Shown here: positions 1 to 7,893 of the stretch, in pieces
Layout of the letters: the number at the start of each line of letters is the position of its first letter
How positions within the stretch are numbered: the stretch's first letter is position 1
DNA from: Acidimicrobiia bacterium
GTDB lineage: Bacteria > Actinomycetota > Acidimicrobiia > Spongiisociales > JAHEDJ01
NCBI GenBank assembly: GCA_029210695.1
Contig: JARGFH010000021.1
Coordinates: 1 to 60,325, forward strand
DNA length: 60,325 nt
Direction of reading: 5' to 3'
Notes under the pieces: model-generated
Database searches by the model: none
Seen by the model: the letters and a program-made list of their open reading frames with translations, nothing else
Told to the model about the DNA's origin: nothing
Position numbers and translations under genes: made by a program

Positions 1-53
1 CAACCCGCCCCGGACCCGACCATGAATTGGGTTAGGAACCCGGCGACCTATAT

Positions 54-88
54 CAAAGAGTCAGATACACCTCACTCGTGACTCTTTG
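54..88. terminator. Hairpin, probable terminator of a gene left of the window
   Basis: CAAAGAGTCA (54-63) is perfectly complementary to TGACTCTTTG (79-88), giving a 10-bp stem with a 15-nt loop, followed by TTGG. It most likely ends transcription of a gene lying beyond the left edge. The stem is only moderately GC-rich and the T run is short, so a regulatory hairpin is possible. Confidence 0.5.
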
Positions 89-482
89 TTGGTTTCATCA
101 TCATGTGGTCATCCACCAAATGGGATACCGGGTCAAACCTGGTTCACCGCCTGGACGGTTGCGCTTTCAACCCGCCACCGGCACCGACCCACCCTGACCC
201 GAACAGCACCTTCAAATCTCGCGCCATTCGACAAACCCCCGCCCAGCACGAACTCGCCGTATCCGCGGCCGCGTTCCTGTACCCCTGAGCAGCCGGCAAG
301 CTCATGAGCCCAGGATTGACGGAACCTGAACCTTCTTTGTTGCCGATCTGGGCTGTGGTAGCGGCTCCCTCTCGGTCCTGGTGGCGGAAGCCGGTCTTGA
401 CCCGGTCGGGTTTGACGCAGCACCGTGTCGGCCAAGGGCAGGACACCATTGACTCACGACGGGCCGGGCCTATCGTGAGCGC
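89..482. other. Intergenic stretch, no intact gene seen
   Basis: Apart from the methyltransferase-like remnant at 330-452, I see no supported gene here. Short frames on both strands lack recognisable domains and ribosome-binding sites, and the long minus-strand frame across 144-1088 is antisense to the membrane protein at 483. Confidence 0.5.
330..452 (+). pseudogene. Remnant of a class I SAM-dependent methyltransferase
   Basis: Between stop codons at 327-329 and 450-452 this frame reads as about 40 codons containing DLGCGSGSLS followed by GLDPVGFDAAP. That is the arrangement of motif I (the glycine-rich SAM-binding loop) and the acidic end of strand beta 2 in class I (Rossmann-fold) methyltransferases. 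There is no start codon, no N-terminal part and no motif IV, and both neighbouring frames are interrupted, so this looks like the leftover of a deleted or decayed gene. The reading is by motif only. A chance match is possible but unlikely given the order and spacing of the motifs. Confidence 0.55.
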
Positions 483-977
483 ATGATCCGTGAAACCAGG
501 CTCCTCCGGCTCCTGCTTGTGCTCATCCTTGTCGTCTTTGCTCTGGCCGGCGGGCTGCTCTACCTCTTCAGCCTGGAGTCCGCCCAGGACTGGCCCGAGC
601 TCGCCCACCTCCGGGTGCCCCTCTACGTCGCCGTTCTCATCGGATTCGTCCCGGTGGTCGTCGCGATCGCGGTGGTATTCGACTTCCTCAAGGTGATCGA
701 CCAGGGTGAGGCGTTCTCGGTCCGCGCCGTGCAGATCCTGCAGCGGCTCAGGTTGCTCATCGGCGTCTTCGCCGGCTATCTGGTGCTCTTCCTCGTCGGC
801 GCCTGGGCCGCCATGCAGCTCATGCACCCGACGCTGCTGTTCTTGTGGGTCGCGGTCGAAGTGGCGGCTTTGTTCCTGTTCACCCTGGTCGCGCTGCTCG
901 AGCGGATCTTCTCGGTCTCCCCGGAGCTGCGCACTGCTGCGCTCGGCTCCTGTGCTCAGGTCAACCACCGCACGTGA
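483..977 (+). CDS. DUF2975-family four-helix membrane protein
   Basis: This 164-residue hydrophobic protein has about four membrane helices (near residues 7-27, 42-64, 92-112 and 117-140). Between helices 2 and 3 it has a cytoplasmic segment, DFLKVIDQGEAFS, which matches the pattern seen in DUF2975 proteins before their RLRLLIG-type helix. Family members are usually encoded next to a small Xre-type repressor (YozG-like). No such gene follows here, and the last dozen residues (LGSCAQVNHRT) look unlike the family, so the C-terminus may have been altered by a local indel. The function of the family is unknown. The start is the first ATG, with only a weak upstream purine stretch. Confidence 0.7.
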   Translation: MIRETRLLRLLLVLILVVFALAGGLLYLFSLESAQDWPELAHLRVPLYVAVLIGFVPVVVAIAVVFDFLKVIDQGEAFSVRAVQILQRLRLLIGVFAGYLVLFLVGAWAAMQLMHPTLLFLWVAVEVAALFLFTLVALLERIFSVSPELRTAALGSCAQVNHRT

Positions 978-1358
978 CGTCGGTCGTCGGCGTATTCGTG
1001 GGGTTCTTGTCTCCCGCCCCCGGTTGAGGGGGCCGGCTGGCAGTCGTTGTGGGCCTTGAGGGGTACGATCGCTCGGCACTCTCGGCACCGGCGCCAGTTC
1101 TCGGGTTGGTGCGTTCGACTATCCGCCGGAAGATCAAGCACAGCGTTGAGAGCGGGGAAGATGGCGGCTTGTGCGAGATCCCGCGGCTGGGGGAGGTATT
1201 AGAATCGGAATGTTCCTCAACCTGGAATCCACACGACTCGCTGGTCCGACGATACGGCACAGGATCGGTGTTCGAACCGGTCGCCACTTGCGGTCGGCGA
1301 TAATCTTGTGGATGAATCAACCATCCGCCCGGCGGGTGCAGACAGAATGGAAAAAGCC
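978..1358. other. Intergenic stretch, no gene recognised
   Basis: About 380 bases without a supported gene. A frame at 1049-1303 has no recognisable domain. A GTTCGAACC at about 1269 resembles a tRNA T-loop, but no acceptor stem or anticodon arm can be folded around it. A promoter for the downstream stress-type membrane protein is expected here, but no convincing -35/-10 pair stands out. Confidence 0.45.
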
Positions 1359-1622
1359 ATGGGTTTCATCGCGTTCCTTATCCTCGGTCTCATCGCCGGA
1401 GCCATCGCCAAACAGATCCTGCCCGGCGCGCAGGGTGGCGGCTTGTTCATGACGATGCTCCTCGGCGTCGTTGGCGCACTGCTGGGCGGCTGGCTGGGTG
1501 GTGTTCTCTTCGACGTTGACCTGGGCGGTTTCTTCGAGATTCGCACGTGGCTGATCGCAATCGTTGGGTCGATCGTCGTGCTGGTGATCTACGGTTTCTT
1601 CACTGGGAGCCGGCGGGCCTGA
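1359..1622 (+). CDS. GlsB/YeaQ/YmgE-family stress membrane protein (transglycosylase-associated)
   Basis: An 87-residue protein with three hydrophobic segments rich in Gly and small residues. It begins MGFIAFLILGLIAGAIAK and has a central GALLGGWLGG stretch, both typical of the 80-90-residue transglycosylase-associated (YeaQ/YmgE/GlsB) family. Members are small inner-membrane proteins often induced by general stress; their biochemical role is not settled. In-frame upstream ATGs at 1308 and 1347 would lengthen it. I prefer 1359 because the resulting length and N-terminus fit the family and GGAAAAAG lies just upstream. A perfect hairpin follows the stop codon, so the gene is probably monocistronic. 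Confidence 0.85.
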   Translation: MGFIAFLILGLIAGAIAKQILPGAQGGGLFMTMLLGVVGALLGGWLGGVLFDVDLGGFFEIRTWLIAIVGSIVVLVIYGFFTGSRRA

Positions 1623-1640
1623 CCTGCTTCTCTGATTGAT

Positions 1641-1670
1641 AAGAGAGCCCGGTCCCGGTGGGGCTCTCTT
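1641..1670. terminator. Strong hairpin terminator
   Basis: AAGAGAGCCC (1641-1650) pairs perfectly with GGGCTCTCTT (1661-1670) around a 10-nt loop, starting 18 bases after the membrane-protein stop codon. The right arm ends in a pyrimidine-rich tract. It lies between converging genes (1359-1622 on + and 1772-2206 on -), so it may work in both directions. Confidence 0.8.
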
Positions 1671-1771
1671 CTCGACGCCAGCGGCGTACTCACACCGAGT
1701 CAGTCGAAGCTCCAAACGGCCATTGCATCGAACGGGAGGGGTCGAGGTCGGCTTCGGCCAACCTGGTGTTT

Positions 1772-2206
1772 CTAGCCGTCGGGTGTGACCACGACGGCCA
1801 CTCCGGCGAGCCGGCGCAACTCCTCAGCGAATTGCTCAACCCCGCTTCCGGCGAGTGCCGCGTCGGCGGCCGGGCGCGGGAGGCCGATGAGGATCGAGCC
1901 TGCCGCCACCTCCGTGGCGTATGCGGCGATGGTTTCGGCGAGCGGGCCGACCCGGATCGTCACGGTGAATCGGACATCATCCAGGCCGGCGTGGGCGGCC
2001 GTGGCCTTCGCCATCGCCAGGTCACGCCAGGCCATCTCAGCCCGAATGGCATGTTGCTCGCCTTCATGAAGCGGCTCGTAGGCAACCGGATCGACGATCG
2101 ACAAGAAGTGAACGACCCCCCCGAGGTCGGCTGCATGGTGGAGCGCGGCCAGGTGCGTCCGGTAGCTGCCGGGGCCTCCCCTGATCGCGCACACGACATC
2201 AACCAT
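1772..2206 (-). CDS. Universal stress protein-like (UspA family) protein
   Basis: A 144-residue alpha/beta protein that starts MVDVVCAIRGGP, has a middle segment with a beta-alpha-beta pattern, and ends with a GSILIGLPRP strand-loop and a final VAVVVTPDG strand. The overall pattern is that of single-domain Usp proteins. The canonical ATP-binding G-x2-G-x9-G(S/T) signature is only partly visible, so nucleotide binding is uncertain. The ATG at 2206 is chosen because it overlaps the end of the antiporter gene by 8 bases, which points to translational coupling. A longer frame starting at 2323 would run deep into that gene. The pairing suggests a role in sensing or tuning ion and pH homeostasis, which is inference. 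Confidence 0.75.
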   Translation of the reverse strand: MVDVVCAIRGGPGSYRTHLAALHHAADLGGVVHFLSIVDPVAYEPLHEGEQHAIRAEMAWRDLAMAKATAAHAGLDDVRFTVTIRVGPLAETIAAYATEVAAGSILIGLPRPAADAALAGSGVEQFAEELRRLAGVAVVVTPDG

Positions 2207-3887
2207 CGTCTGCCACCTCCTCCGGCGGCATCTGAGGAATGTCGCCCTGTCGAGCGTCTCCCTCGATGAACTCCAAGGCGGCGAGATGGTCGTTGAGGTC
2301 GGCCGTAAGCTCGTGCAGCACATCCTCGGCGATCAGTCCGCGCCGGGCTGCGTCCTGAAGGGCGCTGCGCTCAGCCCGGAGTGTGTCGGTTCGCGCTCGG
2401 ATGTATATGTCGGTTTCTAGCTCCGGGTGGCGGCGTAGGTGTTCGCGGAGCGCATCTCCATCTCGAATCAGCTCACCTTTGTACAGGTCGGCCATCGCTT
2501 CGTATAGGTCGGGGAACAGGACTCCCTGGTCGTGGAGCCGCTCCAGTTCGCCCAACCCGGCTTGCTGAGCGTAGATTCTTGCCTGGCGGCGCTGCTGCTC
2601 GACTCGTTCGACCGGCCTGGCCGCCAGACCGAGCCGCTTGATGAGACGCTCGATCGTGAGACCCTGCACCAGCAGGGTGAACAGCACGACTCCGAAGGTC
2701 ATCACCTGGAGCGTGGACACTACGTCCTCCCCGAGCCGATCCTTCTCGCCTCCCAGGCTGAGTGCAAGTGCGAGAGATATTGCCCCGCGCAAGCCACCCC
2801 AGAACATGACGTGCTGGTATCGACGCGGAACCTTCCGATCCGGCTGGACCATGCCGTGCAAGGATCCGAGACCGTACACCACAACGAGCCTCGTGACCTG
2901 AATGGCCGCCAGCGCTACGAGTACGGCTCCGGCCTGATTCCAGAGTTCGCTGATGTGGATCTGTAAACCAAGAAGCAGAAAGACCAGCGAGTTGACGACG
3001 AACGCCGCAAACTCCCAGAAGTTCTCCAGTGTGAGCCGGGTGGTGGGCGATGTGTTGCGCAAGCCGATATTGCCGACCATCAGCCCGGCGGCCACCACGG
3101 CGAGGATGCCGCTGAGGTGAACACGTTCGAGGTCGAAGATGGCGCCGAACTCCTCCGCCAGTAGGTAGGAGCCGAAGGCGAGCGCCACGGTGACGACCGT
3201 TTCGATGAGGTGATCATCGAGATTTTTGAGGATCAGCGACGATACGACGTAGCCGAGGATGAGGCCGATGCCTAGACCCCCGAACGCGTCGATGATGAAC
3301 TCACCGATCGCCGAGCCAAGCGAGAAGGTGGCGCCGGGTCCGGCCGCCGCCAGTGCGAGGATGAACACCACGAAGGCGACGCCGTCGTTGAACAGGCTCT
3401 CTCCCTCGACGAGGATCGTCAGGCGCTTCGGGACTCCGATTGAGCGGAAGAAAGCGATCACGGCTACCGGGTCCGTCGCCGAGATCAAGGCCCCGAACGC
3501 CACAGCCGCCGCCCAGGGCACGCCATCCACGAAACTCGCAATGAATCCCCCCACGACGAACGCCCCGAGCAGCGTGCCGATGAGGGCGAACACGAGGACC
3601 GGCGCCAGGTCACGCCGCAGTCGAGCCCACGAGATATGGAGAGTCGCTTCGAACAGGAGCGGCGGGACCAGAACGGCCAGGATCAGATCGGCACTCACGT
3701 CGATCTGAATGACGTCGGGCGGTAGGAACGCCAGACCCAGCCCGACCACGACCAGCGCAACCGTGTAGGGGAGGCGGACTCTCCGAACGGCTACGGCAAC
3801 GACCGCCGCAACGGTCAGCAGTAGCACGATGCTGACCTCAGAGTTGAGGAGCCCGGGGTCGGCGCCGAAGACCCAGGATTCGGGCAA
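2199..3887 (-). CDS. Na+(K+)/H+ antiporter, CPA1/NhaP type
   Basis: A 562-residue protein with about 12 membrane helices in the first 400 residues and a hydrophilic C-terminal tail of roughly 150 residues. Visible CPA1 features are the ISATDPVAVIAFF segment and ESLFNDGVAFVVF. The conserved ND pair of the latter is the ion-binding aspartate site of electroneutral exchangers. The tail is helical and charged (many Arg, Glu and Leu), as in bacterial NhaP/YjcE-like proteins with regulatory cytoplasmic domains. It swaps cytoplasmic Na+ or K+ for protons and acts in pH and salt homeostasis; the ion specificity cannot be read from sequence. It is the first gene of a two-gene unit with the Usp-like gene. 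Confidence 0.93.
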   Translation of the reverse strand: MPESWVFGADPGLLNSEVSIVLLLTVAAVVAVAVRRVRLPYTVALVVVGLGLAFLPPDVIQIDVSADLILAVLVPPLLFEATLHISWARLRRDLAPVLVFALIGTLLGAFVVGGFIASFVDGVPWAAAVAFGALISATDPVAVIAFFRSIGVPKRLTILVEGESLFNDGVAFVVFILALAAAGPGATFSLGSAIGEFIIDAFGGLGIGLILGYVVSSLILKNLDDHLIETVVTVALAFGSYLLAEEFGAIFDLERVHLSGILAVVAAGLMVGNIGLRNTSPTTRLTLENFWEFAAFVVNSLVFLLLGLQIHISELWNQAGAVLVALAAIQVTRLVVVYGLGSLHGMVQPDRKVPRRYQHVMFWGGLRGAISLALALSLGGEKDRLGEDVVSTLQVMTFGVVLFTLLVQGLTIERLIKRLGLAARPVERVEQQRRQARIYAQQAGLGELERLHDQGVLFPDLYEAMADLYKGELIRDGDALREHLRRHPELETDIYIRARTDTLRAERSALQDAARRGLIAEDVLHELTADLNDHLAALEFIEGDARQGDIPQMPPEEVADDG

Positions 3888-3959
3888 CCGGATTTCAGAC
3901 GGATCGGCCCATTCGACGTGCCAATTGCCCGGGACGGGTGAGGCTGGAGACGTCCGTCC

Positions 3960-4670
3960 CTAGGTCTTCCCATACACGGGGATCATGGCGCCGGAGATGA
4001 CTGCTGATGCAGGCGAGGCAAGGAACTCGATCACGGCTGCGATCTCGTCGGGGGTCGGCCAATCGACGTAGTCGGCGAACGGCAGCGTCTCGCGCGTCGT
4101 GGGCGTGTCAATCACCGAGGGCATTACGGCATTCACGGTGATGTTGGTGTCGTCTAGTTCGGCGGCTGCGGATCGTGCCAGCGCGACGACACCGGCCTTA
4201 GCAACGTTGAAGGCAGCCTGACCTGCCGGAGTGTCCTGGGCGGCTCTACTCCCGATGAACACGAGGCGCCCTGCCTGGGATTTGCGGAGGTAGGGGATAG
4301 CGGCGCGCAAGGTGATGAATGCGGAACGGAGATTGAGGTCGAGCATCCGCTCCCAACGTACGTCGGAAGTCTCTTCGATATCCCGTCCACCCGCCCAGCC
4401 GCCGACCAGGCCGCACACGATGTCGATGGCGCCATAACGTTCCTCGATCTCCTCGAGAAAGGCGGCCATTTCGTCTGGCTGTGACGCGTCGACGCGTCGC
4501 AGCAACAGCTGGTCCTCATCGAGGTCGAGGTTCGTCTCGAACGTGGCCGACTCCTCCGGGCGGACGTATGTGACGGCGAGCCGGTGACCCGTCGCCGCCA
4601 GGCGCCTGGCGAGTGCAGTCCCCAGGCTGCCGGTTCCCCCCGTGAGCACGGCAACACGCTGATCTGACAT
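3960..4670 (-). CDS. SDR-family oxidoreductase with Phe in place of the catalytic Tyr
   Basis: A 236-residue Rossmann-fold protein of short-chain dehydrogenase size. Residues 11-17 (GGTGSLG) form the nucleotide-binding loop, N113 sits in DLNLRSAF, and S141 in FIGSRAA is the catalytic-serine position. The YxxxK motif reads F154-N-V-A-K158, so the catalytic tyrosine is replaced by phenylalanine (codon TTC) while the lysine is kept. Such proteins may be weak or inactive as dehydrogenases and work as binding or regulatory proteins, or use another residue. The C-terminal segment ending SGAMIPVYGK resembles the usual substrate-side ending. It is divergent from the ABC ATPase gene with a 75-base shared promoter region. 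Confidence 0.85.
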   Translation of the reverse strand: MSDQRVAVLTGGTGSLGTALARRLAATGHRLAVTYVRPEESATFETNLDLDEDQLLLRRVDASQPDEMAAFLEEIEERYGAIDIVCGLVGGWAGGRDIEETSDVRWERMLDLNLRSAFITLRAAIPYLRKSQAGRLVFIGSRAAQDTPAGQAAFNVAKAGVVALARSAAAELDDTNITVNAVMPSVIDTPTTRETLPFADYVDWPTPDEIAAVIEFLASPASAVISGAMIPVYGKT

Positions 4671-4745
4671 CAGAACCTCCTTCTCGGCAAGCTTAGGCGG
4701 TCCCTGCTACATTCCAATGAGTCATCACAGTGATCAGGAGGCGAC

Positions 4746-5954
4746 GTGGCCGCTATCAAGATGGAGTCGGTTGGAAAGGTCTATCCGGGTGGGATGCGGG
4801 CTATTCACGATGTTGATCTGGAGATCGGCGACGGTGAGTTCGTTGTCCTGGTAGGTCCCTCAGGTTGTGGGAAGTCAACGCTGTTGCGGATGGTGGCCGG
4901 CCTCGAGGAAATCACTGAGGGCGTAATCACGATTGGGGATCAGGTGGTGAATGATGTGCCACCGAAGGATCGCAATATTGCGATGGTGTTCCAGAACTAC
5001 GCCCTGTATCCGCATATGAGCGTGTTTGACAACATGGCATTTGGCCTCAAGCTGCGCAAGATGCCCAAGGATGAGATCAACCGCCGGGTGGGAGAAGCCG
5101 CCCGGGTGTTGGAGATCACCGAATTCCTGGATCGCAAGCCGAAGGCGCTGTCTGGTGGTCAGCGGCAGCGGGTGGCGATGGGTCGGGCCATTGTGCGCGA
5201 GCCGGCCGCCTTTCTGATGGATGAGCCTCTCTCCAATCTCGACGCGAAGCTTCGTGTGCAGATGCGTTCAGAGTTGGGGATTCTCCATTCCCGGTTGAAG
5301 ACGACGACGTTGTATGTGACCCATGATCAGGTTGAGGCGATGACGATGGGTGACCGGGTTGCGGTACTCAAAGCCATTTCGGGGAAAGAGATTCCGAACC
5401 TGATGCAGGTCGACACGCCCCGCAATCTCTACGACCACCCGAACAACCTGTTCGTGGCCGGATTCATCGGCTCACCTGCGATGAACTTCGTGGCCGGGAC
5501 GGTGGCGGCCGAGGGTGACTCGACCTATGTGACCTGGGCAGATGTCCGGCTGAGGGTCGATCAGGCGACGTTGAAGAGCCGGCCTGGTTTGGCCGACTAC
5601 GCCGGCAAGGAGATTGTGGTCGGTTTGCGCCCCGAGGCATTTGAGGTGAAGGAAGCACTCACCAGCGGATTTGATGATCAGCGGGTAATGCAGATCCATG
5701 TGGATCTGGTGGAGCAGTTGGGATCAGAGGCGTATCTTCACTTCGTGCAAGAGATTGCCCCGGTGATCACGCCCGACATCCAGGAATTGCTGGCCGATCA
5801 GGGTTCGGATGCTTCGGTGCTCGGGAACTCCACCAGCTTCACAGCCCGGGTCAATCCCGACTTCGCCCCGAAGGCGGGCGACCAGGTCGACCTCGTCGTT
5901 GAAACGTCCAAGCTCCACTTCTTCGACAAGGACACCGGCGCCGCCATCTGGTAA
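4746..5954 (+). CDS. ugpC: Sugar ABC transporter ATP-binding subunit, UgpC/MsmK/MsiK type
   Basis: A 402-residue ATPase with Walker [10 protein letters not shown] (residues 37-45), the signature LSGGQRQR, Walker B FLMDEP and H-loop YVTHDQ. A C-terminal region of about 150 residues forms the OB/TOBE regulatory domain typical of carbohydrate-uptake subfamily CUT1 ATPases. It energises import of sugars or glycerol phosphate through separate permeases. No permease or binding-protein gene is present in the window, so this is probably a shared ATPase serving several sugar transporters, as MsiK does in Streptomyces. The GTG start at 4746 follows an AGGAGG six bases upstream. The nearby C-terminal insertions are normal for actinobacterial members. 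Confidence 0.93.
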   Translation: MAAIKMESVGKVYPGGMRAIHDVDLEIGDGEFVVLVGPSGCGKSTLLRMVAGLEEITEGVITIGDQVVNDVPPKDRNIAMVFQNYALYPHMSVFDNMAFGLKLRKMPKDEINRRVGEAARVLEITEFLDRKPKALSGGQRQRVAMGRAIVREPAAFLMDEPLSNLDAKLRVQMRSELGILHSRLKTTTLYVTHDQVEAMTMGDRVAVLKAISGKEIPNLMQVDTPRNLYDHPNNLFVAGFIGSPAMNFVAGTVAAEGDSTYVTWADVRLRVDQATLKSRPGLADYAGKEIVVGLRPEAFEVKEALTSGFDDQRVMQIHVDLVEQLGSEAYLHFVQEIAPVITPDIQELLADQGSDASVLGNSTSFTARVNPDFAPKAGDQVDLVVETSKLHFFDKDTGAAIW

Positions 5955-5957
5955 CCG

Positions 5958-6716
5958 CTACGGCGACAACACCTTGAACGATTCGGCCGAGGAGAGTCCC
6001 GCCGGTTGGCCCTGTTTGTGCGCCCAGGCGGCGATGCGCTTGGCGAATCTCTCTCGCTTGTCTGCGTCGTCGTGAGCGCCGCCCATCGTGGTTGTCCCCT
6101 GGGATGAGTGCGCCATGAGCGCTTCGATCTTGATGTTGAACGTGTCTGATATGTCGACCCAGTGGTCGGCTTCGTCTGCACTCCAGAGATAGATCCACGA
6201 TGGTCGATGTTTCTCGAGCCCTCCGACCAATTGGCGGGGGAAGAAGAGGTGGTCACGGGCTGCGACCACACCGTCGACGGCGGCCAGGCCCGTGACGCGA
6301 TGGTCGGGGTGCATCTGGTACCGCTGCCAGGGGTCGTGGGTGAGGACTACGTCGGGCCGAACCATCCTGATCCACAGGCAGATCTCCTCGCGCAATGCCA
6401 GCGAGTACTCGAGCTCACCGTCGACGTGCCCGAGCATGATCGGAGCCCCGGCTCCCAGGATGGTGGCCGCCGCCTGTTGTTCGGCGCGCCTCCTATCGAT
6501 CAGAGCCTGGCGGCTCATCTCCGGATCCCAAGCCCCTTTTGATCCATCGGTGACGATCAACATGGTGACCTCACATCCGGCGTTTGCCCATGTTGCGAGA
6601 GTCCCGCCTGCACCGAACTCAGCGTCGTCCGGATGGGCCCCAATCGTCAATGCCCGCCTCGGGACACCGGTGGGTTGGTCCTTGTTTCTGGCTTCTGAAT
6701 AGATGCTGTTTTGCAT
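5958..6716 (-). CDS. PIG-L-family (LmbE-like) N-acetylglucosamine deacetylase
   Basis: A 252-residue protein with the PIG-L zinc site: GAHPDDAEFGAGG near the N-terminus (His-Pro-Asp-Asp) and MHPDHR in the middle, where the second histidine completes the metal site. Family members remove acetyl groups from GlcNAc conjugates. In actinobacteria they include MshB and Mca of mycothiol metabolism, but also many enzymes of unknown substrate. It follows cofC by 11 bases when started at the ATG at 6716. An alternative ATG at 6755 would overlap cofC by 28 bases. The upstream sequence decides neither start, and 6716 is preferred for length. The substrate is not predictable from sequence. Confidence 0.85.
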   Translation of the reverse strand: MQNSIYSEARNKDQPTGVPRRALTIGAHPDDAEFGAGGTLATWANAGCEVTMLIVTDGSKGAWDPEMSRQALIDRRRAEQQAAATILGAGAPIMLGHVDGELEYSLALREEICLWIRMVRPDVVLTHDPWQRYQMHPDHRVTGLAAVDGVVAARDHLFFPRQLVGGLEKHRPSWIYLWSADEADHWVDISDTFNIKIEALMAHSSQGTTTMGGAHDDADKRERFAKRIAAWAHKQGQPAGLSSAESFKVLSP

Positions 6717-6727
6717 GGCCCGCCAGA

Positions 6728-7330
6728 CTACCGACCGTCTGTTCCGGTGAGCCATATACCGAGTGGGTGCCGGATCGCCGCCTGATGGTCAGTTGGATCG
6801 TCGAGGTCGAGAAGGAACCCGAGCCGAGTCAATATCCTGACGGGGAGGTGTCCGGTGGCGGCGAGATGGCGGTGAAACGATCCCGGGCCGTATGAGAACG
6901 CGAAGTTGCTTTCGATCCCACCGATCACACTCGTGCCACCGTCATGTGACGGCGCCAGCACGAAGTCACCTTCAAGCGCGGCAGCCCAGGCAATGCGGAT
7001 GTCGGAGACGGTAATGAGAGGAAGATCCGCATGAATGATCATCCACATCCCACCTCGGGCCGCTGAGACAACCTCACGGGCTGCACCGTTGAGGCCGGAC
7101 CGCTTGCCGATCGGTTCCGCAATGACCGATGCTCCGAGCCGGCCCGCCCACTCCGCTACCTCCTCGTCGGCGGTTACGACGGATGCTTTCCCGAGCGCAT
7201 CGAGGACGGAGGTCACAGTGCGGGTGGCGGTGGCCCGTCCGAGCGCAGCTCGCTGCGTACCGCTGAAGGATGAGGCCAGGCGCGCTTTGGCGAGTCCGAA
7301 TGGTTTGATAGGAACGGCGACGATGTCCAT
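6728..7330 (-). CDS. cofC: 2-phospho-L-lactate (or PEP) guanylyltransferase, F420 biosynthesis
   Basis: A 200-residue nucleotidyltransferase beginning MDIVAVPIKPFGLAKARL, where the KxxxxAKxRL pattern marks the GTP-binding site of CofC/FbiD. HADLPLI further on is the metal-binding aspartate region, and SHDGGTS matches the family's substrate loop. The enzyme joins GTP to 2-phospholactate (or phosphoenolpyruvate in mycobacteria) to make the intermediate used by CofD/FbiA in coenzyme F420 assembly. No other F420 gene lies in this window, so the pathway is dispersed. Its presence implies F420-dependent redox enzymes elsewhere. It is transcribed ahead of the PIG-L gene, probably as one unit. Confidence 0.9.
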   Translation of the reverse strand: MDIVAVPIKPFGLAKARLASSFSGTQRAALGRATATRTVTSVLDALGKASVVTADEEVAEWAGRLGASVIAEPIGKRSGLNGAAREVVSAARGGMWMIIHADLPLITVSDIRIAWAAALEGDFVLAPSHDGGTSVIGGIESNFAFSYGPGSFHRHLAATGHLPVRILTRLGFLLDLDDPTDHQAAIRHPLGIWLTGTDGR

Positions 7331-7488
7331 CGTGGCCGAAGGCTAGATGGGAAGGGACGCCACGTCCGGCCCAGCTCTCGCTTCAGCCGTGGTCCGGGGG
7401 TGCGCTCCGCCGTCGCGTCATACCTCCCCGGGGACTATTCGGGGTGCCTCCGGTGTTGGAGACAGTCGAATCAACGAGAGGAACACCT

Positions 7489-7773
7489 GTGGCACGTGCC
7501 GAGTGGAGCGGGGCAACCCTGGCCGAGAGCGATGAAACCGTTGTGGTTGAGGGAAACCACTATTTCCCTCCTGCGTCCGTGAACACCGAGTATCTCCGAG
7601 CCTCGAACCGGCAAACGACGTGTCCGTGGAAGGGCAAGGCGAGTTACTACGACGTGGTCGTCGGCGGCGAGACCAATGACGGCGCAGCCTGGTACTACCC
7701 CGAACCGAAACCGGCCGCCGCCGAAATCAGTGGCTATGTGGCGTTCTGGAAGGGTATACAGATCGAGGATTGA
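7489..7773 (+). CDS. DUF427-family small protein
   Basis: A 94-residue protein made almost entirely of the DUF427 fold. Conserved blocks include AEWSGATLAESDE, VEGNHYFPP, TTCPWKGKASYYDV, AAWYYPEPK and GYVAFWKG. The TCPWKG and Trp-Tyr-Tyr motifs are the family's hallmark. The function is unknown; members are widespread in actinobacteria and proteobacteria. A longer frame from 7444 exists, but the GTG at 7489 follows GAGAGGA at the right distance and gives the usual family N-terminus. It is divergent from cofC and upstream of pyruvate kinase. Confidence 0.9.
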   Translation: MARAEWSGATLAESDETVVVEGNHYFPPASVNTEYLRASNRQTTCPWKGKASYYDVVVGGETNDGAAWYYPEPKPAAAEISGYVAFWKGIQIED

Positions 7774-7893
7774 TCCGTCTGGCGGCTATCAATCCCTCGA
7801 AGCCGTTCATTCCGGAGCCCGGGACCGATGCTTTCGGTCGAGTTTTCTCTGCGGGGTGGTGGGACCTACGCTTGGCAGCAACCAAGGAGTGCC

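Noticed and set aside
144-1088. 314-residue minus-strand frame over the DUF2975-type gene
   Set aside because: Composition is Arg/Gln/Glu-rich and unlike a folded protein, no domain is seen, and it is the complement of a convincing membrane-protein gene.
1260-1290. GTTCGAACC resembling a tRNA T-loop
   Set aside because: No acceptor stem, D-arm or anticodon arm could be folded around it, so it is not a tRNA gene.
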